The notes under the pieces: model-generated
Seen by the model: the letters and a program-made list of their open reading frames with translations, nothing else
Databases searched by the model: none
Told to the model about the DNA's origin: nothing
Shown: positions 24,747 through 32,211 of the stretch, in pieces
How the letters are laid out: each line of letters starts with the position of its first letter
Numbering within the stretch: the first letter of the stretch is position 1
Source: Thermopolyspora sp044507605
GTDB lineage: Bacteria; Actinomycetota; Actinomycetes; Streptosporangiales; Streptosporangiaceae
Assembly (NCBI GenBank): GCA_044507605.1
Contig: JBIQJI010000019.1
Coordinates: forward strand, 1 to 64,000
Direction of reading: 5' to 3'
DNA: 64,000 bases
Program-made: the position numbers and the translations under genes

Positions 24747-26084
24747 ATGCGCAGACTGCCAGCGGCGGTCGCCATTCTCGCACTGGCCGCGGCAGCGGCG
24801 GCGTGCGGTTCGTCCAACGAGCCGGCCACGGGCGGCGGCGCGTCCGCGTCGTCGGGCTCGTCGTCGGCCCCGGCCGCCAAGCCGCTGGAGGGCGTCTCCA
24901 TCGAAGTCGCGGCCAAGTGGACCGGCGACGAGCAGAAGAACTTCGAAAAGGTCCTCGACGCCTTCGAGGCCAAGACCGGCGCCAAGGTGACCTACGCCTC
25001 GACCGGTGAGGACACGGCCGCCTATCTCGGCCCGCGCATCCAGGGCGGCGACCCGCCCGACGTCGCGATCCTGCCGCAGCCCGGGCTGGTGCAGCAGTAC
25101 GCCGACCAGGGCGCGCTGACGCCGCTGTCGGACGAGGTGCAGGAGCAGATCGACAAGAACTACACGCCGTACTGGAAGGAGCTCGGCTCCGCCAACGGCA
25201 AGGTGTACGGCGTGCTGGTGAAGGCCGCGCACAAGTCGCTCATCTGGTACCGCACCTCGGCGTTCGACGACGCCGGTGCGACGCCGCCCGCGACCTGGGA
25301 CGACCTGATCGGCAAGACGGCGCAGGCGCTGTCCGACTCCGGCACCGCGCCGTTCGCGCTGTGCGGCGCCTCCGGCTGGTCCCTCACCGACATCTTCGAG
25401 AACATCTACCTCTCCACCGCCGGGCCCGAAAACTACGACAAGCTGGCCAAGCACGAGATCCCGTGGACCGACCCGTCGGTGGCCACTGCGCTGGAGAAGA
25501 TGAAGCAGATCTTCGGCAAGCAGAGCTTCATGCTGGGCGGCTCGTCCGGCGCCCTGCAGACCGACTTCCCGACCTGCGTCACCCAGGTGTACAACCAGAA
25601 GAAGGCCGCGATGGTCATCGAGGGCGACTTCGTCGCCGCCTCGATCTCCCAGTCCGACGCCAAGGTCGGCGAAGGCGCCAAGATCATCCCGTTCCCCAAG
25701 GCCGGCGACACCGCGCCGGTCGTGCTGGGCGGTGACGTCGGCGTCGTGATGAAGGACTCCAAGGGCGCCCAGGCGTTCCTGGCGTACCTCGCCTCGGTCG
25801 AAGGCGGCTCGGTGTGGGCCCAGCAGCCCGGCTACCTGTCGCCCAACCGCAACGTCTCCCCCGACAACTACCCCGCAGAGCTGACCAAGCAGCTCGCCCA
25901 GACCATCATCGACGGCGGTGACGCGGTCCGGTACGACATGTCCGACCTCGCGCCGAGCGCCTTCGGCGGCACCGACGGCAAGGGCGAATGGAAGGACCTG
26001 CAGGACTTCCTGCGCGACCCCTCCGACATCAAGGCCACCCAGAAGCAGCTGGAAGCCGACGCCGCCAAGGCGTGGAAGCAGTAG
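24747..26084 (+). CDS. Sugar ABC transporter substrate-binding lipoprotein 2
   Basis: The 445-residue product starts at ATG 24747 behind GGAGG. The lipoprotein signal ends ALAAAAAAC with the lipidated Cys at about residue 20. A Ser/Gly/Ala-rich linker (to about residue 45) follows, then a MalE-type binding protein: GDPPDVAILPQPGLVQQYAD, YGVLVKAAHKSLIWYR and ATWDDLIGKTAQAL. It resembles the alpha-glucoside/oligosaccharide binder class. The two binding proteins of this operon share the fold but little sequence, so they are not a recent duplication. Thirteen bases separate it from the first permease gene. Import of maltodextrin- or trehalose-type sugar fits the trehalose enzymes nearby. Confidence 0.9.
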   Translation: MRRLPAAVAILALAAAAAACGSSNEPATGGGASASSGSSSAPAAKPLEGVSIEVAAKWTGDEQKNFEKVLDAFEAKTGAKVTYASTGEDTAAYLGPRIQGGDPPDVAILPQPGLVQQYADQGALTPLSDEVQEQIDKNYTPYWKELGSANGKVYGVLVKAAHKSLIWYRTSAFDDAGATPPATWDDLIGKTAQALSDSGTAPFALCGASGWSLTDIFENIYLSTAGPENYDKLAKHEIPWTDPSVATALEKMKQIFGKQSFMLGGSSGALQTDFPTCVTQVYNQKKAAMVIEGDFVAASISQSDAKVGEGAKIIPFPKAGDTAPVVLGGDVGVVMKDSKGAQAFLAYLASVEGGSVWAQQPGYLSPNRNVSPDNYPAELTKQLAQTIIDGGDAVRYDMSDLAPSAFGGTDGKGEWKDLQDFLRDPSDIKATQKQLEADAAKAWKQ

Positions 26085-26097
26085 AGGGGCGACGGCC

Positions 26098-27516
26098 GTG
26101 ACCGACCGGTTGGACGGCCCGCTGGTCCCGAGCGGCGACGAGGCCGAGCCCGTCGCCGCCGGGGCCGCCCCCGGGCCGGCGCAGAAGGCGGCGAAGGCCG
26201 CTGCGGCGAAAGCCCGCCCGAGTTCGAGGGGCCGTCTGGGTCCCTCCCCCATGGTGGCCGTCTGGTTCCTGCTGCCCGCGTTCATCCTGCTGGGCGCGTG
26301 GGTGGTCTACCCCATCGTCTACTCCCTCATCCGCAGCCTGTTCGACGCCAACGGCTCGGGCTTCGTCGGTCTGGGCAACTACGAGACGATCTTCAGTAGT
26401 TCGTCCACCCTGACGGCGATCCGCAACAACCTCATCTGGGTCGTGGTGGCCCCGTCCGTCGTCACCGTCCTCGGGCTGATCTTCGCGGTGCTCTCCGAGC
26501 GCATCCGCTGGGTGACCGCGTTCAAGCTCATCCTGTTCATGCCGATGGCCGTGTCGTTCCTGGCCTCCGGGGTCATCTTCCGGATGGTCTACGACCAGGC
26601 CCCCGACCGGGGCGTGGCCAACGCCATCATCACCTCCGTCCACGACGTGTTCGCGTCGTCCAGCCAGTACCCCGGCGCCCGGCCCCGGGAGAACGACCAG
26701 GCGCCCGACGTGGTGCAGGGCGGCGCGGTCGTGACCAAGCAGGCCGCGCAGCCCGGGCAGAGCGTGCTGATCCCGCTGGTGGGGCTGAAACCCGACGTCG
26801 TGGCCAAGGCCGCGCCGGCCAAGGCCGCCACCACCACCCCGGGCGCCCTCACCGGCACCGTCTGGCTCGACTTCACCCCGGGCGGCGGCGGCACCGCCAA
26901 CCAGATCGACGGCACCGAGAAAGGCCTCGAAGGGATCACGGTGGAGGCCGTGGCCGGCGGCGCGGTGAAGGCCACCACCACGACGGCCGCCGACGGCACG
27001 TTCGCCTTCACCGGGCTGCCCGCCGGCTCGTACACGGTGCGGCTGCCCCAGTCGAACTTCGCCCAGCCCTTCAACGGGCTGAACTGGCTCGGCCCGACCC
27101 TCATCACGCCCGCGATCATCGGCGCCTACATCTGGGTCTACGCGGGCTTCGCGATGGTGCTCATCGCGGCCGGGCTGTCGGCGATCCCGCGTGACGCGCT
27201 GGAGGCCGCCCGCATCGACGGCGCCACCGAGTGGCAGGTGTTCCGCAAGATCACCGTGCCGCTGCTGTCTCCGGTGCTGCTCGTGGTGTTCGTCACCATG
27301 ATCATCAACGTGCTCAAGGTGTTCGACCTGGTGTTCATCATCGCGCCGGGCTCGGTGCAGCCGCAGGCGAACGTGATCGCGCTGGAGATGTGGCGCGTGT
27401 CGTTCGGCGGCGGCGGCAACCAGGGCCTGGGCAGTGCACTGTCGATCTTCCTGCTGGTGCTCGTGCTGCCCTTCATGTTCTTCAACATCCGCAGGTTCAG
27501 GAGGGATCAGTCTTGA
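26098..27516 (+). CDS. Sugar ABC permease with SdrD/Cna-B-like insert
   Basis: The 472-residue protein (GTG 26098) is far longer than the usual 290-320 residues of MalF-type permeases. Residues 1-45 are an Ala/Lys-rich cytoplasmic tail. The first three membrane helices run to about residue 163. Residues about 165-335 form an insert placed outside the membrane. Its second half reads as a prealbumin/SdrD-B-like beta domain (GTVWLDFTPGGG, GLEGITVEAV, ATTTAADGTFAFTGLPAGSY), a fold otherwise found in surface adhesins. The remaining helices and the EAA loop (EAARIDGATEWQVFRKITVP) follow normally. It ends in a TTGA overlap with the second permease. The insert may shape docking of the two binding proteins. 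Confidence 0.9.
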   Translation: MTDRLDGPLVPSGDEAEPVAAGAAPGPAQKAAKAAAAKARPSSRGRLGPSPMVAVWFLLPAFILLGAWVVYPIVYSLIRSLFDANGSGFVGLGNYETIFSSSSTLTAIRNNLIWVVVAPSVVTVLGLIFAVLSERIRWVTAFKLILFMPMAVSFLASGVIFRMVYDQAPDRGVANAIITSVHDVFASSSQYPGARPRENDQAPDVVQGGAVVTKQAAQPGQSVLIPLVGLKPDVVAKAAPAKAATTTPGALTGTVWLDFTPGGGGTANQIDGTEKGLEGITVEAVAGGAVKATTTTAADGTFAFTGLPAGSYTVRLPQSNFAQPFNGLNWLGPTLITPAIIGAYIWVYAGFAMVLIAAGLSAIPRDALEAARIDGATEWQVFRKITVPLLSPVLLVVFVTMIINVLKVFDLVFIIAPGSVQPQANVIALEMWRVSFGGGGNQGLGSALSIFLLVLVLPFMFFNIRRFRRDQS

Positions 27517-28415
27517 CCGCGGTCACGGCCCGACAGGCCACGCCCTATTCATCCGGCGCGCCACGGCGGGGCACGCTCGGCCGCATCGCCGACCGGTTCG
27601 GCGGCGGCGTGCTCCAGGTGGTCCTGGTGCTGCTCGCGCTGTTCTGGGTGATCCCGACCCTCGGCCTGCTCGTCGTGTCGTTGCGCAGCGAGCAGGAGAA
27701 CAACTCCACCGGCTGGTGGACGATCTTCACCAAGCCGGCCGAGCTCACCCTCAAGAACTACGGCAACCTCCTGTCCGACGGCTCCTTCGCCCCATCGTTC
27801 TGGAACACCATATTGATCACGGTGCCGGCCACCGTGCTGGTGATCGGCATCGCGGCCATGGCGGGCTACGCGTTCGCCTGGATCGACTTCCCCGGGCGCG
27901 ACGGCTGGTTCCTCATCGTCGTGGCCCTGCTGGTGGTGCCGATCCAGATCGCGCTCATCCCCATCGCCAAGCTGTACGGCCTGCTCAACATGTTCGGGTC
28001 GATCGCGGGGGTGGTGCTGTTCCACGTGGCGTTCGGCCTGCCGTTCGCGATCTTCCTGCTCCGCAACTTCTTCGTGGGCATCCCGAAGGAGCTGCTGGAG
28101 GCCGCGCGCATGGACGGCGCGCCAGAGTGGCGCATCTTCACCACCGTGGTGTTCCCGCTGGCCAAGCCGGCGATCGCATCCCTCGGGATCTTCCAGTTCC
28201 TGTGGGTGTGGAACGACCTGCTCGTCGCGCTGGTCTTCGCCGACACAGGCAATCAGCCGATGACGAAGATGCTGCAATCGCAGATGCGGCAGTTCGGCAC
28301 GAACATCGACATCCTCTCCCCGGGGGCGTTCCTGTCGCTGATCGTGCCGCTCATCCTGTTCTTCGCCTTCCAGCGCTACTTCGTCCAGGGTCTGCTCGCC
28401 GGCTCGGTGAAGTGA
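27513..28415 (+). CDS. Sugar ABC permease, MalG type
   Basis: The 300-residue protein starts at TTG 27513 behind GGAGGG and overlaps the stop of the preceding permease gene. It has six membrane helices and the EAA cytoplasmic loop EAARMDGAPEWRIFTTVVFP (about residues 198-217). NFFVGIPKELLE precedes the loop as usual for MalG-type permeases. No ATPase gene follows. In actinomycetes such importers commonly share one multitask ATPase (MsiK) encoded elsewhere, and that is the likely energy source here. The operon ends with two hairpins directly after its stop. Confidence 0.93.
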   Translation: MTAVTARQATPYSSGAPRRGTLGRIADRFGGGVLQVVLVLLALFWVIPTLGLLVVSLRSEQENNSTGWWTIFTKPAELTLKNYGNLLSDGSFAPSFWNTILITVPATVLVIGIAAMAGYAFAWIDFPGRDGWFLIVVALLVVPIQIALIPIAKLYGLLNMFGSIAGVVLFHVAFGLPFAIFLLRNFFVGIPKELLEAARMDGAPEWRIFTTVVFPLAKPAIASLGIFQFLWVWNDLLVALVFADTGNQPMTKMLQSQMRQFGTNIDILSPGAFLSLIVPLILFFAFQRYFVQGLLAGSVK

Positions 28416-28467
28416 CCCCGACGGGGTCCGCTCCGGTGCCCGCCTCACGGGGACAGGCGGGCACCGG
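28414..28467 (+). terminator. Double hairpin terminator of the sugar importer operon
   Basis: GACCCCG-A-CGGGGTC (28414-28428) begins at the stop codon. It is followed by a perfect 13-bp stem, CCGGTGCCCGCCT (28433-28445) with AGGCGGGCACCGG (28455-28467), and a nine-base loop. No T-run follows. The strength and position make intrinsic termination likely. Short CGTCCCTGTCCC repeats lie just beyond (28485-28530). Confidence 0.75.
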
Positions 28468-28599
28468 TCCGGCCCGCCCTGTCCCATGTCTCGTCCCTGT
28501 CCCATCTCGTCCCTGTCCCCCATCGTCCCCGGGCCGGGCCGCCCCAGGTCCGCATCTGCGGCAAAGGTCGTCCGGGACACGCCCGGTCGGTGTCACGGG

Positions 28600-28605
28600 T
28601 AGAGT
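28600..28605 (+). promoter_or_regulatory. -10 box of ung
   Basis: TAGAGT lies eight bases before the ung ATG and fits TANNNT. No ribosome-binding site separates it from the start, so ung may be read from a leaderless or nearly leaderless mRNA. Confidence 0.35.
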
Positions 28606-28613
28606 GATCGGCC

Positions 28614-29291
28614 ATGGCAGGACGTCCGTTGGTGGAAGTCGTGGAAGCGGGCTGGGCGCGGGCCCTCGAACCGGTCGCCGAGCAGATCGCCGCCATGGGC
28701 GATTTCCTCCGGCAGGAGATCGCCCAAGGCAGGCCGTACCTCCCGGCGGGCGAGAACGTGCTGCGCGCGTTCAAGCAGCCCTTCGACGAGGTGAAGGTGC
28801 TGATCGTCGGGCAGGACCCCTATCCGACGCCCGGCCACGCCATCGGGCTGAGCTTCTCGGTGGCCGCCGACGTGCGCCCGCTGCCGGGCAGCCTGGTCAA
28901 CATCTTCAAGGAGTACGGCGCCGACCTCGGCCATCCCCCGCCGTCGACCGGCGACCTCACCCCCTGGACCCAGCAGGGCGTGCTGCTGCTCAACCGCGTG
29001 CTCACCGTGCGGCCCCGCAAGCCCGCCTCGCACCGGGGCAAGGGCTGGGAGGCCGTCACCGAGCAGGCCATCAAGGCGCTCGTCGCCCGGGGCACGCCGC
29101 TCGTCGCGATCCTGTGGGGCCGTGACGCCCGCAACCTCCGGCCGATGCTCGGCTCGGTGCCTGCCGTGGAGTCGGCCCACCCGAGCCCGATGTCGGCATC
29201 GGGCGGCTTCTTCGGCTCCCGCCCGTTCAGCCGCGCCAACCGGCTGCTGGAGGCCCAAGGCGCCACTCCGGTCGACTGGAAGCTCCCGTGA
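28614..29291 (+). CDS. ung: Uracil-DNA glycosylase, family 1
   Basis: Removes uracil from DNA as the first step of base-excision repair. The 225-residue product carries the water-activating motif GQDPYPTPGHAIGLSFS (Asp68) and the DNA-intercalation motif HPSPMSASGGFFGSRPFS (His189). LLLNRVLTVR supplies the uracil-binding Asn. Length and motif spacing match family-1 UDG. The start ATG 28614 has no clear Shine-Dalgarno. The gene appears to stand alone between the sugar importer terminator and a convergent hypothetical gene. Confidence 0.96.
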   Translation: MAGRPLVEVVEAGWARALEPVAEQIAAMGDFLRQEIAQGRPYLPAGENVLRAFKQPFDEVKVLIVGQDPYPTPGHAIGLSFSVAADVRPLPGSLVNIFKEYGADLGHPPPSTGDLTPWTQQGVLLLNRVLTVRPRKPASHRGKGWEAVTEQAIKALVARGTPLVAILWGRDARNLRPMLGSVPAVESAHPSPMSASGGFFGSRPFSRANRLLEAQGATPVDWKLP

Positions 29292-29354
29292 CACCGCCCC
29301 CCTGAGCCTCCCCACTGAGCTTCCCCACTGAGCTTCGCGGTCGTGTCGTGGTGG

Positions 29355-30143
29355 TCATGCGGCGCGGCACAGCCACTCGTTGACCCCGCCGTCGAAATCG
29401 GGCGGGGGCACCACCTGGAGGCGGAGCGGATCGCCGCGGGGCACGAGCCGGGCGTGCATCGGGGTGCGCACCCCTATCGTGACGTGATCGGCGATCGAGC
29501 GATGGCCGCCCCGCGGATGCCATGCAGCCCAGCCGAGCTGGCCGCGCACCAGGTGATGGGCGACGGTGCGCAGCAGCTGCACGGTGCAGTGGCTGTGGAC
29601 GCACGCGGCGCCCTCGACCATGATCTCGGGCAGGCCGAACCTGCTGAGCCCGCGGGTCGAGACGGTGAGGCAGGCGCAGGTGCCGCTGCTCGCAGGGTCC
29701 CACGGCGGGCAGGACGCCCGGTCGTCGACGTCGACGCACCAGCCCAGCCACTGGTCGGCGAGCCGGAAGGCCTCCGGCTCGCCCGCGGCCTCGCCGTCGT
29801 GGCGGTGGCCGGTCAGCGGATCGATGATCACGCCGTCGCATGCCTCGGCGAGGGCCCGCGCGGCGGCCCTGGCCACCTGGGCCGCCTCGGGCAGGTCGGC
29901 GGGCGACGCGGCGCTGGTCACCTCGTAGCGGTGCTTGGCCTCGTGGGCCGGCGGCTCCGGCGAGCGTGCGCCACGATAAGGCGTGATCTCCAGGCGGGAG
30001 GTGCCGAATGCCTCGGCGGCCCGTCTGCGGTGCGCTCGGCACATGCGCCAGGGAATGACCGACGACAGCCGCTCCGGCGGGCGCTCGGCCGCCACGACGA
30101 ACCTGGTGATGGTCTCGGCCGGAACGGTGAACGTGATCTGCAT
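29355..30143 (-). CDS. Hypothetical protein, 262 residues
   Basis: The coding case is good: an ATG at 30141-30143 sits behind a perfect AAGGAGG with normal spacing, and codon bias is normal. The protein is soluble. The N-terminus MQITFTVPAETITRFVVAAE looks like a beta-alpha start. The middle has clustered Cys and His residues (CVDVDDRASCPPWDP, CACL, CVHSHC) that could bind metal or form disulfides. A hydrophobic segment follows (RTVAHHLVRGQLGWAAWH). I do not recognise the family. It stands alone, convergent with ung and separated from treZ by a 328-base gap. A role cannot be assigned. Confidence 0.7.
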   Translation of the reverse strand: MQITFTVPAETITRFVVAAERPPERLSSVIPWRMCRAHRRRAAEAFGTSRLEITPYRGARSPEPPAHEAKHRYEVTSAASPADLPEAAQVARAAARALAEACDGVIIDPLTGHRHDGEAAGEPEAFRLADQWLGWCVDVDDRASCPPWDPASSGTCACLTVSTRGLSRFGLPEIMVEGAACVHSHCTVQLLRTVAHHLVRGQLGWAAWHPRGGHRSIADHVTIGVRTPMHARLVPRGDPLRLQVVPPPDFDGGVNEWLCRAA

Positions 30144-30471
30144 GGCCCCCTCCTTGGTGAGGGCTCAAGCATGGAGCCGCCAAGCGAGCCCCACCCGACC
30201 AGAACCGCGTTCTGTGGATAACCCACCGGCTCGATTGCATTCAGTGGACAACGGCACCCTCCGAACCCGGCCCACACCAGGCTCAGCCCTGACCTGGCCC
30301 GGCCCATGCCGGGCCGAAGCCCGCACCCGCGCCCGTGCCGACCTGAGCCGACCTCACCAGGCCGCGCCACGCCACGCCAGGCCACGCCAAGGCAAGCCCT
30401 CGTCGGCCCGGCCGCCCTTTTGCCGGAAGGCCGCGTCGGGCCGTGCGATGCGGCTGCGGGACGGGCCGGGG
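30144..30471. other. Intergenic stretch downstream of treZ, with hairpin
   Basis: These 328 bases hold no gene that I can support. GGCCCGGC and GCCGGGCC (30296-30315) form a perfect 8-bp stem with a four-base loop and could end the treXYZ transcript. Around 30355-30400 are short GCCACGCCA repeats. The part next to 30144 contains the promoter and ribosome-binding site of the hypothetical gene. Confidence 0.45.
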
Positions 30472-32211
30472 CTAGGTCTGGACGATGGCGAGGGACTGCG
30501 GGGGGAGGGCGAGGATGCCGTCGGCGAATCGCATGGCGTCGTGTGAGGCGAGCAGGATGCGGCCGGCCGGCAGCCGTACCGATTGGGGGGTCAGGCCGAG
30601 GTTGGCGGCGACGCGGAGGGCGCCGCGGTGGACGACGATGCACCTGGTGGTCTCGTCGAACTCGGTGCGGACGAGGTTCAGCCGGGGGTCGGCCAGCTCG
30701 GGGTAGGCCTTGCGCAGGGCGATCAGGTCGCGGTACCAGCCGAGCAGGGCCTGGTGCGACTCGGCGGACAGTTCGCTCCAGTCGAGTTTGGAGCGCATGA
30801 ACGTCGCCTCGGCCGAGGGGTCGGGTGCGCGTTCGGCCCAGTCGTCGTAACCGAACCCGATGAACTCGCGGCGGCGCCGGTCGGCTTCGCCGGCCCGCAG
30901 GTGGGGCTCCACATGGTCGGTGAAGAACAGGAAGGGGCGCTGGGTGCCCCATTCTTCGCCCATGAACAGCATGGGGGTGAACGGCGAGGTCAGCAGCAGC
31001 CCCGCGCCGACCCAGAGCAGTTCCGGCGGCAGCCGGTCGCCTTCGGCCCGGTTGCCGATCTGGTCGTGGTTCTGCAGGCAGCACACGAAGCGGTAGCCGG
31101 GCACGTGGGCGCGGTCGACGGGGCGTCCGTGGGAGCGGCGGCGGAACGTGGAGTAGGTGCCGTCGTGCAGGAAGGCGCTGGTGAGCACCTTGTCGAGCGC
31201 CGCCATGGAGCCGAAGTCGCGGTAGTAGCCGTGGCGCTCGCCGGTCAGGGCGGCGTGCAGGGCGTGGTGCACGTCGTCGTTCCATTGGGCGGTCATGCCG
31301 AGGCCGCCGGCGGCGCGCGGCGTGATCATGCGGGGGTCGTTGAGGTCGGATTCGGCGATCAGGGACAGCGGCCGGCCCAGCGCCGCCGACAGCGCGTCGA
31401 CCTCGGCCGACAGTTCCTCCAGGAAGTGCACGGCGCGGCTGTCGACCAGCGCGTGCACGGCGTCGAGCCGCAGCCCGTCGATGTGATAGTCGCGCAGCCA
31501 TTGCAGGGCGTTGCCGATGAAGTAGCGCCGCACCTCGTCGGATCGCGGGCCGTCGAGGTTGACCGCCCGCCCCCAGAAGGACGACGCCGATTCGTGGAAG
31601 TACGGCCCGAACTCGGCGAGGAAGTTGCCCGATGGGCCGAGATGGTTGTAGACGACGTCGAGGATGACGCCGAGCCCGGCACGGTGGCAGGCGTCGACGA
31701 ACAGTTTCAGCCCGTCGGGGCCGCCGTAGTCTTCGTGCACGGCGTACAGGTCCACCCCGTCGTAGCCCCAGTTGTAGCGGCCGGGGACGGGCGCGACGGG
31801 CATGAGCTCGACGAAGTCGACGCCGAGCTCGATGAGGTGGCCCAGTTTGCCGGCGGCCGCGGCGAACGTGCCCTGCGGGGTGAACGTCGGCACGTGCATC
31901 TCGTAGACGACTCCGCCGCGCAGGTCGCGGCCGTGCCATTCCTGGTCGCCCCACAGGTAGCTGTCGTGGTCGTACAGGCGGCTGGGGCCGAAGACGCCGT
32001 GGGGCTGGCGGCGGCTGCGCGGGTCGGGCAGCGGCGAGCCGCCGTCGAGGCTGAAGGCGTAGTCGGTGCCGGGCCCTGCGCCCGGCACGTCCGCCCGCCA
32101 CCAGCCGCCTTCTTCGCCTTCTCTGGGGTCGACCTTTTTCATCCGGGTGCGGGTGCCGGCGGCGAGCACCTCGACCTTGCCGGAGTCGGGCGCCCAGACC
32201 TCAAAGATCAT
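30472..32211 (-). CDS. treZ: Malto-oligosyltrehalose trehalohydrolase
   Basis: Releases trehalose from the maltooligosyl-trehalose made by TreY. The 579-residue GH13 protein begins with an N-terminal beta domain (IFEVWAPDSGKVEVL). The catalytic domain follows with VVYEMHVPTFTPQGTF, VILDVVYNHLGPSGNF, the nucleophile in DGLRLDAVHAL, the acid/base Glu in LIAESDLNDP and the third acid in CLQNHDQIGNR. FMGEEWG and the GFGYDDW segment are typical of TreZ. The length matches known enzymes. Its start overlaps the treY stop by 11 bases, so translation is probably coupled. It is the last gene of the treX-treY-treZ operon. Confidence 0.95.
   Translation of the reverse strand: MIFEVWAPDSGKVEVLAAGTRTRMKKVDPREGEEGGWWRADVPGAGPGTDYAFSLDGGSPLPDPRSRRQPHGVFGPSRLYDHDSYLWGDQEWHGRDLRGGVVYEMHVPTFTPQGTFAAAAGKLGHLIELGVDFVELMPVAPVPGRYNWGYDGVDLYAVHEDYGGPDGLKLFVDACHRAGLGVILDVVYNHLGPSGNFLAEFGPYFHESASSFWGRAVNLDGPRSDEVRRYFIGNALQWLRDYHIDGLRLDAVHALVDSRAVHFLEELSAEVDALSAALGRPLSLIAESDLNDPRMITPRAAGGLGMTAQWNDDVHHALHAALTGERHGYYRDFGSMAALDKVLTSAFLHDGTYSTFRRRSHGRPVDRAHVPGYRFVCCLQNHDQIGNRAEGDRLPPELLWVGAGLLLTSPFTPMLFMGEEWGTQRPFLFFTDHVEPHLRAGEADRRRREFIGFGYDDWAERAPDPSAEATFMRSKLDWSELSAESHQALLGWYRDLIALRKAYPELADPRLNLVRTEFDETTRCIVVHRGALRVAANLGLTPQSVRLPAGRILLASHDAMRFADGILALPPQSLAIVQT

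Noticed and set aside
24747..26084. Possibility that the two binding-protein genes are a tandem duplication
   Set aside because: Signal peptides, linker and conserved segments differ throughout; only the fold is shared.
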